From contig CAYURM010000028.1 in the NCBI GenBank assembly GCA_964447155.1, forward strand, positions 1 through 48,399: 48,399 bases of DNA, in the 5' to 3' direction. Each line of letters starts with the position of its first letter. The stretch's first letter is position 1. The stretch comes from SMBSF63 sp034003545 (GTDB lineage: Bacteria > Chloroflexota > Anaerolineae > Anaerolineales > Anaerolineaceae). A program made the position numbers and the translations under genes. The notes beneath the pieces were generated by a model. The model was not told the DNA's origin, ran no database searches, and saw only the letters and a program-made list of their open reading frames with translations. This document shows positions 15,521-23,312 of this stretch, piece by piece.

Positions 15521-16291
15521 ATGGCACGTTACCAAGTTATTTTAGCTTACGACGGCACAGATTTCCTGGGCTTTCAGCGCCAGGAACCGGAAACGCGTAC
15601 CGTTCAGAGAGAAACCGAAGCAGCCCTGCGCTGTTTGGGCTGGCAGGATCGAACGATCCTGGCTTCCGGCCGGACAGACACCGGGGTGCATGCTTCGGGG
15701 CAAGTGATTGCCTTTGATCTGGACTGGAAACATCCGGTTGCGGCGCTGGAACGCGCACTGAACGCCAACCTGCCAGATGACATCGCCGTGAGCAGGGTGA
15801 GGGAAACGTCAGCGGATTTTCATCCGCGTTACGACGCCCGGTTTCGCACGTATACGTATACGATTTACAGCGAGCCGTACCGCAACCCGCTCCGCGATCG
15901 ATATGCGTGGCACGTCTGGCCGCCCGTTGAATTGAGCCTCTTGCAACAGGCAGCGGCATTATTGCCCGGCACACATGATTTTGTGATGATGGGCACGCCG
16001 CCGCCGAAGAAGGATGGCAGTACGGTGCGGACGATTTACCAGGCAGCGTGGCAGCAGATACAGGCCGGCGGTATGCGGTTTGAGATTACAGCCAATGCTT
16101 TTCTTTATCATATGGTCAGGCGGCTGGTTTTTTTGACCGTGATGGTGGCTGGTGGCAAACTAAGTCTGGAAGGACTTTCAGAAGGTTTGCAAGCCGTTCA
16201 GCCGCAAATCCCTGGTCTGGCTCCGCCGCAGGGATTGGTGTTGAAGTCGGTGCGGTTCAAGGATGAAATGGACGTCACAAGCGAAGCGTAA
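15521..16291 (+). CDS. truA: tRNA pseudouridine(38-40) synthase TruA
   Basis: This 256-residue enzyme converts uridines 38-40 in the anticodon arm of many tRNAs to pseudouridine. The catalytic aspartate is D53 in the motif SGRTDTGVHASGQV. Other TruA segments are AYDGTDFLGFQRQ at the start, FHPRYDARFRTYTYTI, and ANAFLYHMVRRLV near the end. truA after rplQ and before rplM is a common arrangement. Confidence 0.95.
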   Translation: MARYQVILAYDGTDFLGFQRQEPETRTVQRETEAALRCLGWQDRTILASGRTDTGVHASGQVIAFDLDWKHPVAALERALNANLPDDIAVSRVRETSADFHPRYDARFRTYTYTIYSEPYRNPLRDRYAWHVWPPVELSLLQQAAALLPGTHDFVMMGTPPPKKDGSTVRTIYQAAWQQIQAGGMRFEITANAFLYHMVRRLVFLTVMVAGGKLSLEGLSEGLQAVQPQIPGLAPPQGLVLKSVRFKDEMDVTSEA

Positions 16292-16345
16292 CTTGAAGAT
16301 TGTACAGAAGGTCAGTAAGGCCTTGACTGTGAGTGGAGAAGATCG

Positions 16346-16777
16346 ATGACAATGGAAAAAACCTATGTCATTAAGGGTAAAACAACCCCCAACTGGATCC
16401 TGGTAGACGCCAAGGATCAGAGTTTGGGACGGCTGTCCACCCAGATTGCAGCATATATTCTGGGTAAACATAAGCCGACATTTACTCCTGGTGTGGATAT
16501 GGGCGATGAGGTTGTGGTGATCAATGCATCACAACTTCGATTTGACCCCAGACGAATGGAATCAAAGATGTATTACTGGCATACCGGATACCCGGGCGGG
16601 TTGAAGGAAATGACTTTGAAGACGATGCTGGAAAAGTACCCTGAGCGCGTCATCCGCAAAGCTGTGTGGGGGATGATCCCGCATACCAAGCTCGGTCGCA
16701 GTTTGATCAAGCGCTTACGGGTTTATCCTGGGAGTGAGCACCCCCACGAAGCTCAAAACCCCCAGAAAATGGCATAA
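16346..16777 (+). CDS. rplM: 50S ribosomal protein L13
   Basis: This 143-residue protein contains DAKDQSLGRLSTQIAAYILGK and the region of AVWGMIPHTKLGRSLIKRLRVYPGSEHPHEAQ, both L13 signatures. L13 is an early 50S assembly protein. The ATG at 16346 follows GGAGAAG. A 54-bp spacer separates it from truA, and rpsI follows after 18 bases. Confidence 0.97.
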   Translation: MTMEKTYVIKGKTTPNWILVDAKDQSLGRLSTQIAAYILGKHKPTFTPGVDMGDEVVVINASQLRFDPRRMESKMYYWHTGYPGGLKEMTLKTMLEKYPERVIRKAVWGMIPHTKLGRSLIKRLRVYPGSEHPHEAQNPQKMA

Positions 16778-16795
16778 GGATTCATAGGAGAGATT

Positions 16796-17188
16796 ATGGC
16801 TCAATATTATGAGGGTGTTGGTCGACGCAAGGAAAGTACTGCGCGCGTTCGGGTGAGTGAGGGCGCAGGCCTGTTCACCGTGAATGGCAAAGATATGGAG
16901 AATTATTTCACCCGTCTGGGTGACGCAAAAGCCATTCTGGATGTGTTGGAGGCCTATGGGCGTAACCGCTCGGCTTTTGACATTACCGTTTTGGTGAAGG
17001 GCGGCGGCGTGACAGGACAGACAGACGCAGTGCAGCTGGGCCTGGCTCGCGGTTTGGTGAAGTATGACCCCGAATGTGTTCCAGTTTTGCGCAAGGGTGG
17101 CTTTATGACCCGTGACCCGCGCGTGAAGGAACGCAAGAAGCCTGGTTTGAAGCGCGCCCGCAAGGCCCCGACTTACACCAAGCGTTAA
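16796..17188 (+). CDS. rpsI: 30S ribosomal protein S9
   Basis: This 130-residue protein starts AQYYEGVGRRKESTARVRV and ends KKPGLKRARKAPTYTKR, the extended basic tail whose last residues touch the P-site tRNA. The partner gene rplM is directly upstream. A strong intrinsic terminator 74 bases downstream marks the end of the ribosomal protein cluster. Confidence 0.97.
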   Translation: MAQYYEGVGRRKESTARVRVSEGAGLFTVNGKDMENYFTRLGDAKAILDVLEAYGRNRSAFDITVLVKGGGVTGQTDAVQLGLARGLVKYDPECVPVLRKGGFMTRDPRVKERKKPGLKRARKAPTYTKR

Positions 17189-17261
17189 ATCGCTGTTTGT
17201 GCTGGTTTGCATGGGGTGTTTCTTCCCTATGGGACGGCATGAAAAAGCTAAAAACAAAATG

Positions 17262-17295
17262 GGGCTGTCTCAATTTTCATTGGGGCAGCTCTTTT
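17262..17295 (+). terminator. Intrinsic terminator after rpsI
   Basis: Bases 17262-17274 pair with 17279-17291 over 13 positions, three of them G-U wobbles in the RNA, around a 4-base loop. TTTTGTTGTT follows. This is the natural end of the long translation operon. Confidence 0.85.
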
Positions 17296-17320
17296 GTTGT
17301 TAGCATGTTGGCCGGCAGGG

Positions 17321-17344
17321 ACTGGCGAGGCCGGCCTCGCCAGT
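17321..17344. repeat. Perfect 24-bp palindrome ahead of the MazG gene
   Basis: Bases 17321-17332 are the exact reverse complement of 17333-17344, a GC-rich perfect palindrome with no loop. There is no T-tract, so it does not look like a terminator. It lies 47 bases before the MazG start and could be a protein-binding site or a 5' UTR hairpin. Confidence 0.7.
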
Positions 17345-17390
17345 ACGATACCGGGATGAATCGTCACTTTGGAATAGATTGCGAGAACCA

Positions 17391-18515
17391 ATGCAAAAAT
17401 CGAAGAATGTACGTATTGCTGAAATTCTGGATGTGTTGAAGGTGTGTTTGGAGACACCCCTTACAATCTTATCTGCCGACGCTTGCGCGGGCAAGCATGT
17501 GCCGCCGTTTTCTTTAGCCTCACCAGCTTTGATTTTGGGGATAACGCAGCCGCAACAATTGGCACACATTCAGTCCTTGCTGGACGGGTTTTATGAGGAT
17601 GGCCATGAATTGACGATCCTCTCCGGGTTTGACCAGCCGGAGAGGATCGTAGAGACGGTGCGCGTCAGGTCGCTCAATGCGTATAGCCATAATGGTGAAG
17701 CGGCTCTGTATGTGCCTGCGGTCAGCAAAGATGCTTCTTTTGATGCTTTTCAGGAAGTGGTTGCCCGGCTGCGCGCGCCGGATGGCTGTCCGTGGGACCG
17801 TAAGCAGACTCATGCGTCTCTGCGCAGCGATTTACTTTCCGAGGTGTATGAAGTCCTGGATGCTCTGGACAGCAATGATACTCCCTCCTTGTCCGAAGAG
17901 CTGGGGGATTTGCTGCTGCAAATTGTGATGCAAGCGCAGATTGCCCGCGAGGCGCACGAATTTTCGATGGTGGAGGTGGTGCAGGGCATCAACCGCAAGC
18001 TGGTGCGCCGCCACCCGCACGTCTTTGGCAAGGTGCAGGTTGAGGATGCTGAGAATGTGCTGGTCATGTGGGAAGAGATCAAGGCGGGTGAACGGGAGCA
18101 GAACGGTGAAGCACAGGAGAATGGCATGCTCGATGGGATCCCCTTGTCTTATCCCGCCCTGGCGCAGGCGTATGAATACCAGGACAGGGTATCGCGGGTA
18201 GGCTTTGACTGGGACGCGCTTGACGGCGTGTGGGACAAGGTGTTTGAAGAGTTGAAAGAATTGCAGGAGGCGCAGGGTCAGCAGGAACAGAGTGCCGAAC
18301 TGGGCGACTTGTTTTTTGCGTTGGTCAATCTGGCGCGCTGGCTGAAGGTGGATGCCGAGAGTGCGCTGCGGGAGACCAATCAACGCTTTCGGCGGCGTTT
18401 CCGCTTTGTGGAGGCGGGCGCCCGCAAGGAGGGCCGCACGCTGCAGGAGATGACCCTGGCCGAGATGGATGCCTATTGGGATGAGGCCAAGCGGTTGGAG
18501 AAAGACGCGGAGTAA
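17391..18515 (+). CDS. mazG: MazG-family nucleoside triphosphate pyrophosphohydrolase
   Basis: The 374-residue product has two MazG domains. The first (about 123-235) opens RLRAPDGCPWDRKQTHASLR and has metal-binding EVYE (151-154) and ELGD (170-173). The second (about 275-360) includes EELKELQ and ELGDLFFALVNLARW. Such enzymes hydrolyse non-canonical or excess NTPs to NMP plus pyrophosphate. Residues 1-110 resemble only the C-terminal half of the tetrapyrrole-methylase domain often fused to MazG, so the methyltransferase is truncated. The ATG at 17391 lacks a clear ribosome binding site. A TTG at 17379 is an alternative. Confidence 0.88.
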   Translation: MQKSKNVRIAEILDVLKVCLETPLTILSADACAGKHVPPFSLASPALILGITQPQQLAHIQSLLDGFYEDGHELTILSGFDQPERIVETVRVRSLNAYSHNGEAALYVPAVSKDASFDAFQEVVARLRAPDGCPWDRKQTHASLRSDLLSEVYEVLDALDSNDTPSLSEELGDLLLQIVMQAQIAREAHEFSMVEVVQGINRKLVRRHPHVFGKVQVEDAENVLVMWEEIKAGEREQNGEAQENGMLDGIPLSYPALAQAYEYQDRVSRVGFDWDALDGVWDKVFEELKELQEAQGQQEQSAELGDLFFALVNLARWLKVDAESALRETNQRFRRRFRFVEAGARKEGRTLQEMTLAEMDAYWDEAKRLEKDAE

Positions 18516-18524
18516 AAAGAAACC

Positions 18525-18547
18525 CCGCCCTGCTTCTCGCAGGGCGG
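18525..18547. terminator. Shared terminator hairpin between mazG and tryptophanase
   Basis: Bases 18525-18533 pair perfectly with 18539-18547 around a 5-base loop. On the minus strand the stem is followed by GGTTTCTTTTT, so it best serves the tryptophanase transcript. On the plus strand TTGTTGTTG follows, which is a weaker tail. Confidence 0.7.
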
Positions 18548-18602
18548 TTGTTGTTGTGCGTTTTTACGCGAACGGATGCGTAGCGTGCGGGGAGGGGTTG
18601 GG

Positions 18603-19985
18603 TTAGTTTGACAGCGGCGCAAAGCGGCAGGTGAAGTGACGCATCAACTCAGGGGCATACGTGATGCGGTAGCCGCCGATCTGCTCCCGCTTTTCCATCA
18701 AACGGATAAAGGTATCGGCGACATAGTCAAGGTGGCTCTGGGTGTATACCCGCCGGGGCAAAGCCAGGCGCACCAATTCCAGCTTGGGGTAGATGATTTC
18801 ACCGGTATCGGGATCGGGGTATGCAAACGCAACGGAACCCAGTTCTACCCCGCGGATGCCGCCTTCCAGATAGAGGGCGGCTGCCAGCGCCTGGTCAGGG
18901 AACTGTTCATGTTTCAGGTGGGGAAGAAACTGACCGGCATCGACATAGACGGCATGACCGCCGGGAGGCTGGATGATGGGCACACCGGCATCCAGCAGAC
19001 GATTGGCAAGATATGCGGTTTGCTGCAGGCGGTACGCCAGATAGGATTCCTCAAGACCTTCGCGGAGGCCGACAGCCATGGCGTCCAGATCCCGTCCAGC
19101 CAGGCCGCCATAGGTCACAAATCCTTCCCGCATGATGAGTTCATTACTGGCCTGTTGGAAGAGATCATCATCATTCATCGCCAGAAATCCGCCGATATTG
19201 ACGAGGGCATCTTTTTTAGCGCTCATCCATGCGCCGTCTGCCAGGCTGAAGATTTCATGGGCGATTTCGAGGGTGGTTTTATTGGCATAGCCCTCCTCGC
19301 GCTGCTGGATGAAGTAGGCATTTTCCGCGTAGCGGCAGGCATCAATGAAAAAGGGAATCCCAAATTCCTTGTAGGCGGCGGCAACTTCCCGCAGGTTTGC
19401 CATGGAAACGGGCTGGCCGCCGCCGGCATTGTTGGTGATGGTGATGGCGCCAAAGGGGATGTTTTCGACACCTACGCGCTGGATGAGGACACGCAGTTTC
19501 TCAATATCCATATTCCCTTTGAAGGGGTGCAGGGAAGTGGGTTCCAGACCTTCATCAATGACCAGATTGGCGGGTCGTCCTCCGCGGGCGCGGATGTTGC
19601 CTTCGGTAGTGTCGAAATGCATGTTGGAGGGGATGTACATTCCCGGGCGGATGAGGATTGAAGCTATGATGTTTTCTGCTGCGCGGCCCTGGTGGGTAGG
19701 CAGAAAATGTTTGAAACCAAAGATATCCTGCATGACCGCGGCCAGCCGCTGGTAAGATCGTGCGCCGGCGTATGATTCGTCGCCTTCCATGATGGCAGCC
19801 CATTGGTGGTGGCTCATCGCGCCGGTTCCCGAATCGGTGAGCAGATCAATGAAGACATCTTGTGCGCGCAGGGCAAACAGGTTGTAGCCGGCTTCCAGCA
19901 TGGCTTTTTTTCGTTTTTCTGCCGAGATAAGCTGGATAGGTTCTACCATTTTTATACGGAAGGGTTCAACAGGGTGGGATTGCAT
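18603..19985 (-). CDS. tnaA: Tryptophanase (PLP-dependent beta-eliminating lyase)
   Basis: This 460-residue enzyme has the tryptophanase/tyrosine phenol-lyase signature: FIDLLTDSGTGAMS, PTHQGRAAENI, FDACRYAENAYF-like segment (FIDACRYAENAYFIQQRE) and the PLP lysine in MSAKKDALVNIGG (about 257-258). Tyrosine phenol-lyase has an arginine in GVRSMERG. Here the matching position is leucine (GIRGVELG), as in tryptophanase, so cleavage of tryptophan to indole, pyruvate and ammonia is favoured. The ATG at 19985 is chosen because GGAG lies 6 bases upstream; an ATG at 20003 has no such site. No TnaC-like leader peptide fits in the short leader. Confidence 0.88.
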   Translation of the reverse strand: MQSHPVEPFRIKMVEPIQLISAEKRKKAMLEAGYNLFALRAQDVFIDLLTDSGTGAMSHHQWAAIMEGDESYAGARSYQRLAAVMQDIFGFKHFLPTHQGRAAENIIASILIRPGMYIPSNMHFDTTEGNIRARGGRPANLVIDEGLEPTSLHPFKGNMDIEKLRVLIQRVGVENIPFGAITITNNAGGGQPVSMANLREVAAAYKEFGIPFFIDACRYAENAYFIQQREEGYANKTTLEIAHEIFSLADGAWMSAKKDALVNIGGFLAMNDDDLFQQASNELIMREGFVTYGGLAGRDLDAMAVGLREGLEESYLAYRLQQTAYLANRLLDAGVPIIQPPGGHAVYVDAGQFLPHLKHEQFPDQALAAALYLEGGIRGVELGSVAFAYPDPDTGEIIYPKLELVRLALPRRVYTQSHLDYVADTFIRLMEKREQIGGYRITYAPELMRHFTCRFAPLSN

Positions 19986-20033
19986 TTTTTTCTCCAATTT
20001 CATGCGGTGTGCGGATAAAAGTTTGATGGCGTG

Positions 20034-20039
20034 ATTATA
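20034..20039 (-). promoter_or_regulatory. -10 element of the tryptophanase promoter
   Basis: On the minus strand a perfect TATAAT lies 49 bases before the chosen start codon. No good -35 hexamer is seen at 16-18 bases, so an activator may be needed or the site may be fortuitous. Confidence 0.4.
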
Positions 20040-20298
20040 TCATTCGTTTTCGATTGATCTGTTTTTAGCGTCCCTTCATTTGGGAGCACTCAAAAGATGT
20101 AGAAATTATCGTTCGACCACTGCTTCGGCTTACCCATCCGGGTATGATAGCGACCCTAAAGGGCACACACCTGCCCCGGGTGCTGGTGACAGGGAGTGCA
20201 AGCCCAGCCTGCGCTTGGCGGTTTATTTGCAATGATATTAAGAGTGGTTTTACAAAACCTGACTGCTTCCCTCCATTTTCCACCACCATTTTCCTGAA
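20040..20298. other. Gene-free region between divergent tnaA and pentapeptide-repeat genes
   Basis: No open frame here has family support. The stretch contains several small hairpins (20132-20143, 20154-20163) and a GC-richer core at about 20160-20220. I compared it by eye with cobalamin, TPP, glycine, molybdenum cofactor and cyclic di-GMP riboswitch patterns and found no match. It separates two divergent promoters. Confidence 0.4.
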
Positions 20299-20327
20299 TT
20301 GGGAAAATCTGATAAATTTGGTATAAT
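20299..20327 (+). promoter_or_regulatory. Promoter of the pentapeptide-repeat gene
   Basis: TTGGGA at 20299-20304 and TATAAT at 20322-20327 are 17 bases apart, and TGG directly precedes the -10 (extended -10). Transcription would start near 20334, giving a 34-base leader. Confidence 0.6.
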
Positions 20328-20367
20328 TATGCCTGAATTTATTACTGCATTGAAGTGGGTGTGAAAC

Positions 20368-21156
20368 ATGAACAAAAATGAACTTAATCGTATATTATCG
20401 AATCATTTGATTTGGTTAAACAGCAAGACCCGTGGCGAAGGCCAGGCTGAGCTGGCAGGTGCACACTTGCATGAATCCTGCCTGCAAGGGGCAAACCTGC
20501 GCCGGGCAGTTCTCCGTAGGGCAGACCTGTCCGATGCTATCCTCAAGGGAGCCAACCTGAAACGCTCGGATTTGTCCGAAGCCAATTTGACTGGAGCGGA
20601 TATCGGGGAAGCGGATATCTGCCGGGCAGATTTGAGCGAGGCAGTTTTGGAAAAAGCGAAAATGGTCGGAACCAATTTTAAACGTTCTGATTTAAGCGAT
20701 ACCAGAATGGATGGTGCTGATGCCAGCCGGGCGAATTTTTATCAGGCAGATTGCAGCGGGGCACATCTGGAGTATACACTGCTGGTAGAAGCATACATGA
20801 AGGAAACGGATCTGAGCGAGAGCCACCTTAAAGGCGCAGATTTGACCGGTGCGGATTTGTATAATGCCAATTTTCATGAAGCAGATCTTCGTCAAGCAAA
20901 GCTGGATGGCGCTAACATGATGAAGGTCAATTTCAGCCATGTCGATTTGACGGATGCCTCGCTGGAAGGTGCCCATGCCAACGGTGCTGATTTTTACAAA
21001 GCCTGTTTATGCGGGGCAAACCTGCGTGGAGCAGACTTTTCCAGAGCAAATTTATATAAGGCGCAAATGGATGGCGCAGATTTGACCGGCGCGATTTTGG
21101 ATGGGGCCGTCATGCCGGATGGGTCTGTCAGGGAGGTTGGTGAACCGGCAGGATGA
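20368..21156 (+). CDS. Pentapeptide-repeat protein
   Basis: This 262-residue protein consists of about forty A(D/N)LXX five-residue repeats from about residue 28 to 250, for example ANLRRAVLRRADLSDAILKG. Such repeats build a right-handed four-sided beta-helix. Some family members mimic DNA and protect gyrase from quinolones, but most have no known function. There is no signal peptide, so a cytoplasmic location is likely. The stop overlaps the next start (ATGA), so it is probably translated together with the membrane protein that follows. Confidence 0.9.
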   Translation: MNKNELNRILSNHLIWLNSKTRGEGQAELAGAHLHESCLQGANLRRAVLRRADLSDAILKGANLKRSDLSEANLTGADIGEADICRADLSEAVLEKAKMVGTNFKRSDLSDTRMDGADASRANFYQADCSGAHLEYTLLVEAYMKETDLSESHLKGADLTGADLYNANFHEADLRQAKLDGANMMKVNFSHVDLTDASLEGAHANGADFYKACLCGANLRGADFSRANLYKAQMDGADLTGAILDGAVMPDGSVREVGEPAG

Positions 21157-21719
21157 AAACCATGCTGTCGTGGATTGCCAGAGTGGGCATTACGGCTGCA
21201 CTGGGCATGCTGATCTTTTCTGTATGGCCTCCCGCTGTGGGGGTACAGTCCCAGCGTTTTGAATTCCCTGCTGATGAGATTCCCCAGTCAACCCTTCAGT
21301 TCCGCGCGCCGGAACAACTGTATCGCGGCCAGTGGGCAGATTTTTCCGTGATACTGGATATGGATCGGAAAATGGAGACGGATGGAGATATTCATCCGGT
21401 GATGGTGTATCGTTTGGAACTGGATGGGGCAGAGAGCATACCGGAGGCTGTTTATCAGATCCCGCTGGCTGGCGTGCAGCATCAGGAAGCAGGGTGGCGC
21501 GTGCGCTTTCCCCGGACGGGTGACTATCAAGGCACCTGGTGGGTGTATGTGGAATATGTGGGGCAGCGTGGTGAGGTGATTGACCGGCAGGCCTTGTTTG
21601 CCCGGCGCTTTATCGTCGAAAGCCGGGGGATACTGGGTTTATCCGTTACCGGTGCGCGCTGGGTAAGTGCGATCATGTTGTTGGGTTTGTTTGGTTTGAC
21701 ACTCATTTTTCCCCCATGA
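21153..21719 (+). CDS. Membrane-anchored protein of unknown function
   Basis: The 188-residue product is not recognised. It has an N-terminal hydrophobic segment at about 8-28 (signal peptide or anchor), a mostly polar beta-rich middle domain (about 35-155), and a C-terminal hydrophobic stretch (about 162-188) that would anchor it in the membrane. The start overlaps the stop of the pentapeptide-repeat gene in an ATGA arrangement, so the two are likely made together. The strong promoter of the next operon lies inside its last codons. Confidence 0.75.
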   Translation: MKTMLSWIARVGITAALGMLIFSVWPPAVGVQSQRFEFPADEIPQSTLQFRAPEQLYRGQWADFSVILDMDRKMETDGDIHPVMVYRLELDGAESIPEAVYQIPLAGVQHQEAGWRVRFPRTGDYQGTWWVYVEYVGQRGEVIDRQALFARRFIVESRGILGLSVTGARWVSAIMLLGLFGLTLIFPP

Positions 21720-21725
21720 TATAAT
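21696..21725 (+). promoter_or_regulatory. Strong promoter of the atp cluster
   Basis: A perfect TTGACA at 21696-21701 and a perfect TATAAT at 21720-21725 are 18 bases apart. Transcription would begin near 21731-21733, within a few bases of the AtpZ-like start codon at 21734. The first gene would therefore be translated from an almost leaderless message, or else starts elsewhere. Confidence 0.65.
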
Positions 21726-21733
21726 CGTTAAGT

Positions 21734-22027
21734 ATGGATGAGCACAAAAAACATGACAGGAAAGTTCCTGCAACGAGCCTGTTCAACGCTACAACGGCGG
21801 TTGTACTTGGACAGGTTGGTTTTTTGACGTTGGTTATTATTTTGGCCGCGGTTGGTATAGGATTGTTTCTGGACCGACGATTCGAAACGCAGCCCTGGAT
21901 TACCATTATTCTGGTTTTAGGCAGCATTCCTGTCTCGCTGACCATGACCGTACTGACCGTGAAGCGCGTGCTTCAGCGGGACGGCGTGGAACGCGAACCA
22001 CACGAGACGAACAATGAATCTGAATGA
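21734..22027 (+). CDS. AtpZ/AtpI-like small membrane protein of the ATP synthase cluster
   Basis: The 97-residue product has two hydrophobic segments (about 21-45 and 55-77) flanked by charged ends, and the GIGLFLDRRFETQPW motif typical of the AtpZ/AtpI family. These proteins assist assembly of the ATP synthase c-ring or magnesium transport. Position directly before atpB supports the call. No ribosome binding site precedes the ATG, which lies only 8 bases after a perfect -10. The end overlaps atpB by 14 bases. Confidence 0.8.
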   Translation: MDEHKKHDRKVPATSLFNATTAVVLGQVGFLTLVIILAAVGIGLFLDRRFETQPWITIILVLGSIPVSLTMTVLTVKRVLQRDGVEREPHETNNESE

Positions 22028-23015
22028 AGCACAGGAAAAGAAAAAGAAGCACTCCCGTAAACTTGCCTGGTTGTCGATTGGGGCTGTGGTGGTATTCGGT
22101 TTCGTCTTCTCTCTGATGAATCCGCCAGTACGCCCCACTATCAGCCTGGCAGCGGAACGTCTGACAGAACAGCCCTTGTTTGGGAATGTGTACCTGACGA
22201 ATACCATGGTCACGATGGTGCTGGTAGATGCGGTGGTGCTGCTGCTCGCGTTAGCTACCCGCCGGATGGTGATGAAAAATAAGGGTCACGTTCCGGCAGG
22301 CGGAATGGGGATGCTGGAAGCAGTCTATGATTTCATCTACGGCCTGACGGAAAAAACTGCGGGGAAGAAGTGGGTCAAGACCATTTTCCCATTTTTCGCG
22401 ATCATATTTATTTATGTGCTGGCTGCCAATTTGATGGAGATCATTCCTGGCATGGAAAGCATTGGTTTTCTGGAATCAAGACCTGACGGTGAAGGGCTGT
22501 ATGCGCGGGATCTTGGGTTTCTGAACCTGTATTTGCTGGAGCCTGTCCCGGCTGAAAACGGGTATGGGCTGGTGCCCTTTACTCGAACGCTGACGACCGA
22601 TATCAATTTCACCATGGGGCTGGCGATATTTTCCATGGTCAGTGTGCAGGTGATTGGCTTTAAGTCGCTGGGCGGGCAGTATTTCACGAAATTTTTCAAC
22701 TTCAAACAGTTACGCGTCAATTTTTTCAAGGGTGTGATTGACGTTTTTGTTGGTTTTCTGGAGCTGATCTCGGAATTTGCCAAGATCATTTCTTTTACAT
22801 TTCGTCTGTTTGGGAATGTGTTCGCCGGCATGGTGATTTTGATTGTGATCGGTACGCTGGTGCCGATGCTGCCGGTGCAATCGATTTTCCTGGTGTTGGA
22901 ATTGTTTTTTGGCACCATTCAGGCGCTGGTGTTTGGCATGTTGACCATGGTTTTTATGTCAATGGCGGTTCATTCTCACAGCAAGAACAAAGAGAATGCA
23001 GAGGAAGCTGAATAA
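22014..23015 (+). CDS. atpB: ATP synthase Fo subunit a
   Basis: This 333-residue membrane protein has several transmembrane segments and the family core ELISEFAKIISFTFRLFGN with the essential arginine that faces the c-ring, followed by FAGMVILIVIG. Subunit a forms the proton half-channels. It is longer than the E. coli protein, mainly through an N-terminal extension and a loop at about 140-180. It starts inside the end of the AtpZ-like gene and is followed by atpE. Confidence 0.95.
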   Translation: MNLNEAQEKKKKHSRKLAWLSIGAVVVFGFVFSLMNPPVRPTISLAAERLTEQPLFGNVYLTNTMVTMVLVDAVVLLLALATRRMVMKNKGHVPAGGMGMLEAVYDFIYGLTEKTAGKKWVKTIFPFFAIIFIYVLAANLMEIIPGMESIGFLESRPDGEGLYARDLGFLNLYLLEPVPAENGYGLVPFTRTLTTDINFTMGLAIFSMVSVQVIGFKSLGGQYFTKFFNFKQLRVNFFKGVIDVFVGFLELISEFAKIISFTFRLFGNVFAGMVILIVIGTLVPMLPVQSIFLVLELFFGTIQALVFGMLTMVFMSMAVHSHSKNKENAEEAE

Positions 23016-23056
23016 ATCCTTTGTCTGCTGACAAAGTTCAGGAGGAGAATAAGAAA

Positions 23057-23293
23057 ATGGAAATTGATTGGGTAACCATTGCAAAATTAATTGCAGCAGC
23101 GCTGGTGATGCTGCCAACCGCCGGGGCAGCGCTGGGGATTGGTTTGATGGGCTATGCGGCCATGCAGGGCATCTCGCGTAATCCTGAGGCAAGCGGTGAC
23201 ATTCAGACATCGTTGATCCTGGCGGTGGCTTTCACAGAAGCGATCGCCATTTATGCGCTGGTTGTGGCCTTGCTGATTTTGTTTGTGGCATAA
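23057..23293 (+). CDS. atpE: ATP synthase Fo subunit c
   Basis: The 78-residue product is a two-helix hairpin with the polar loop RNPEASGDIQ (41-50) and the ion-binding carboxylate E61 in FTEAIAIYALVVALL. The glutamine that accompanies sodium binding in sodium-type c subunits is isoleucine here, and the residue after E61 is alanine, so proton coupling is likely (inference). The ATG at 23057 follows GGAGGAG at 23041-23047. A TTG frame from 23021 is not needed. Confidence 0.95.
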   Translation: MEIDWVTIAKLIAAALVMLPTAGAALGIGLMGYAAMQGISRNPEASGDIQTSLILAVAFTEAIAIYALVVALLILFVA

Positions 23294-23312
23294 AGCCCGA
23301 AAGGAGTCCTGC

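Noticed and set aside
18636..19661. Long plus-strand open frame of 341 codons opposite tryptophanase
   Set aside because: It is the antisense shadow of a clear enzyme gene, has no family resemblance and no ribosome binding site.
20041..20298. Riboswitch between tnaA and the pentapeptide-repeat gene
   Set aside because: Small hairpins and a GC-rich core looked promising, but by-eye comparison with cobalamin, TPP, glycine, molybdenum cofactor and cyclic di-GMP consensus patterns gave no match on either strand.
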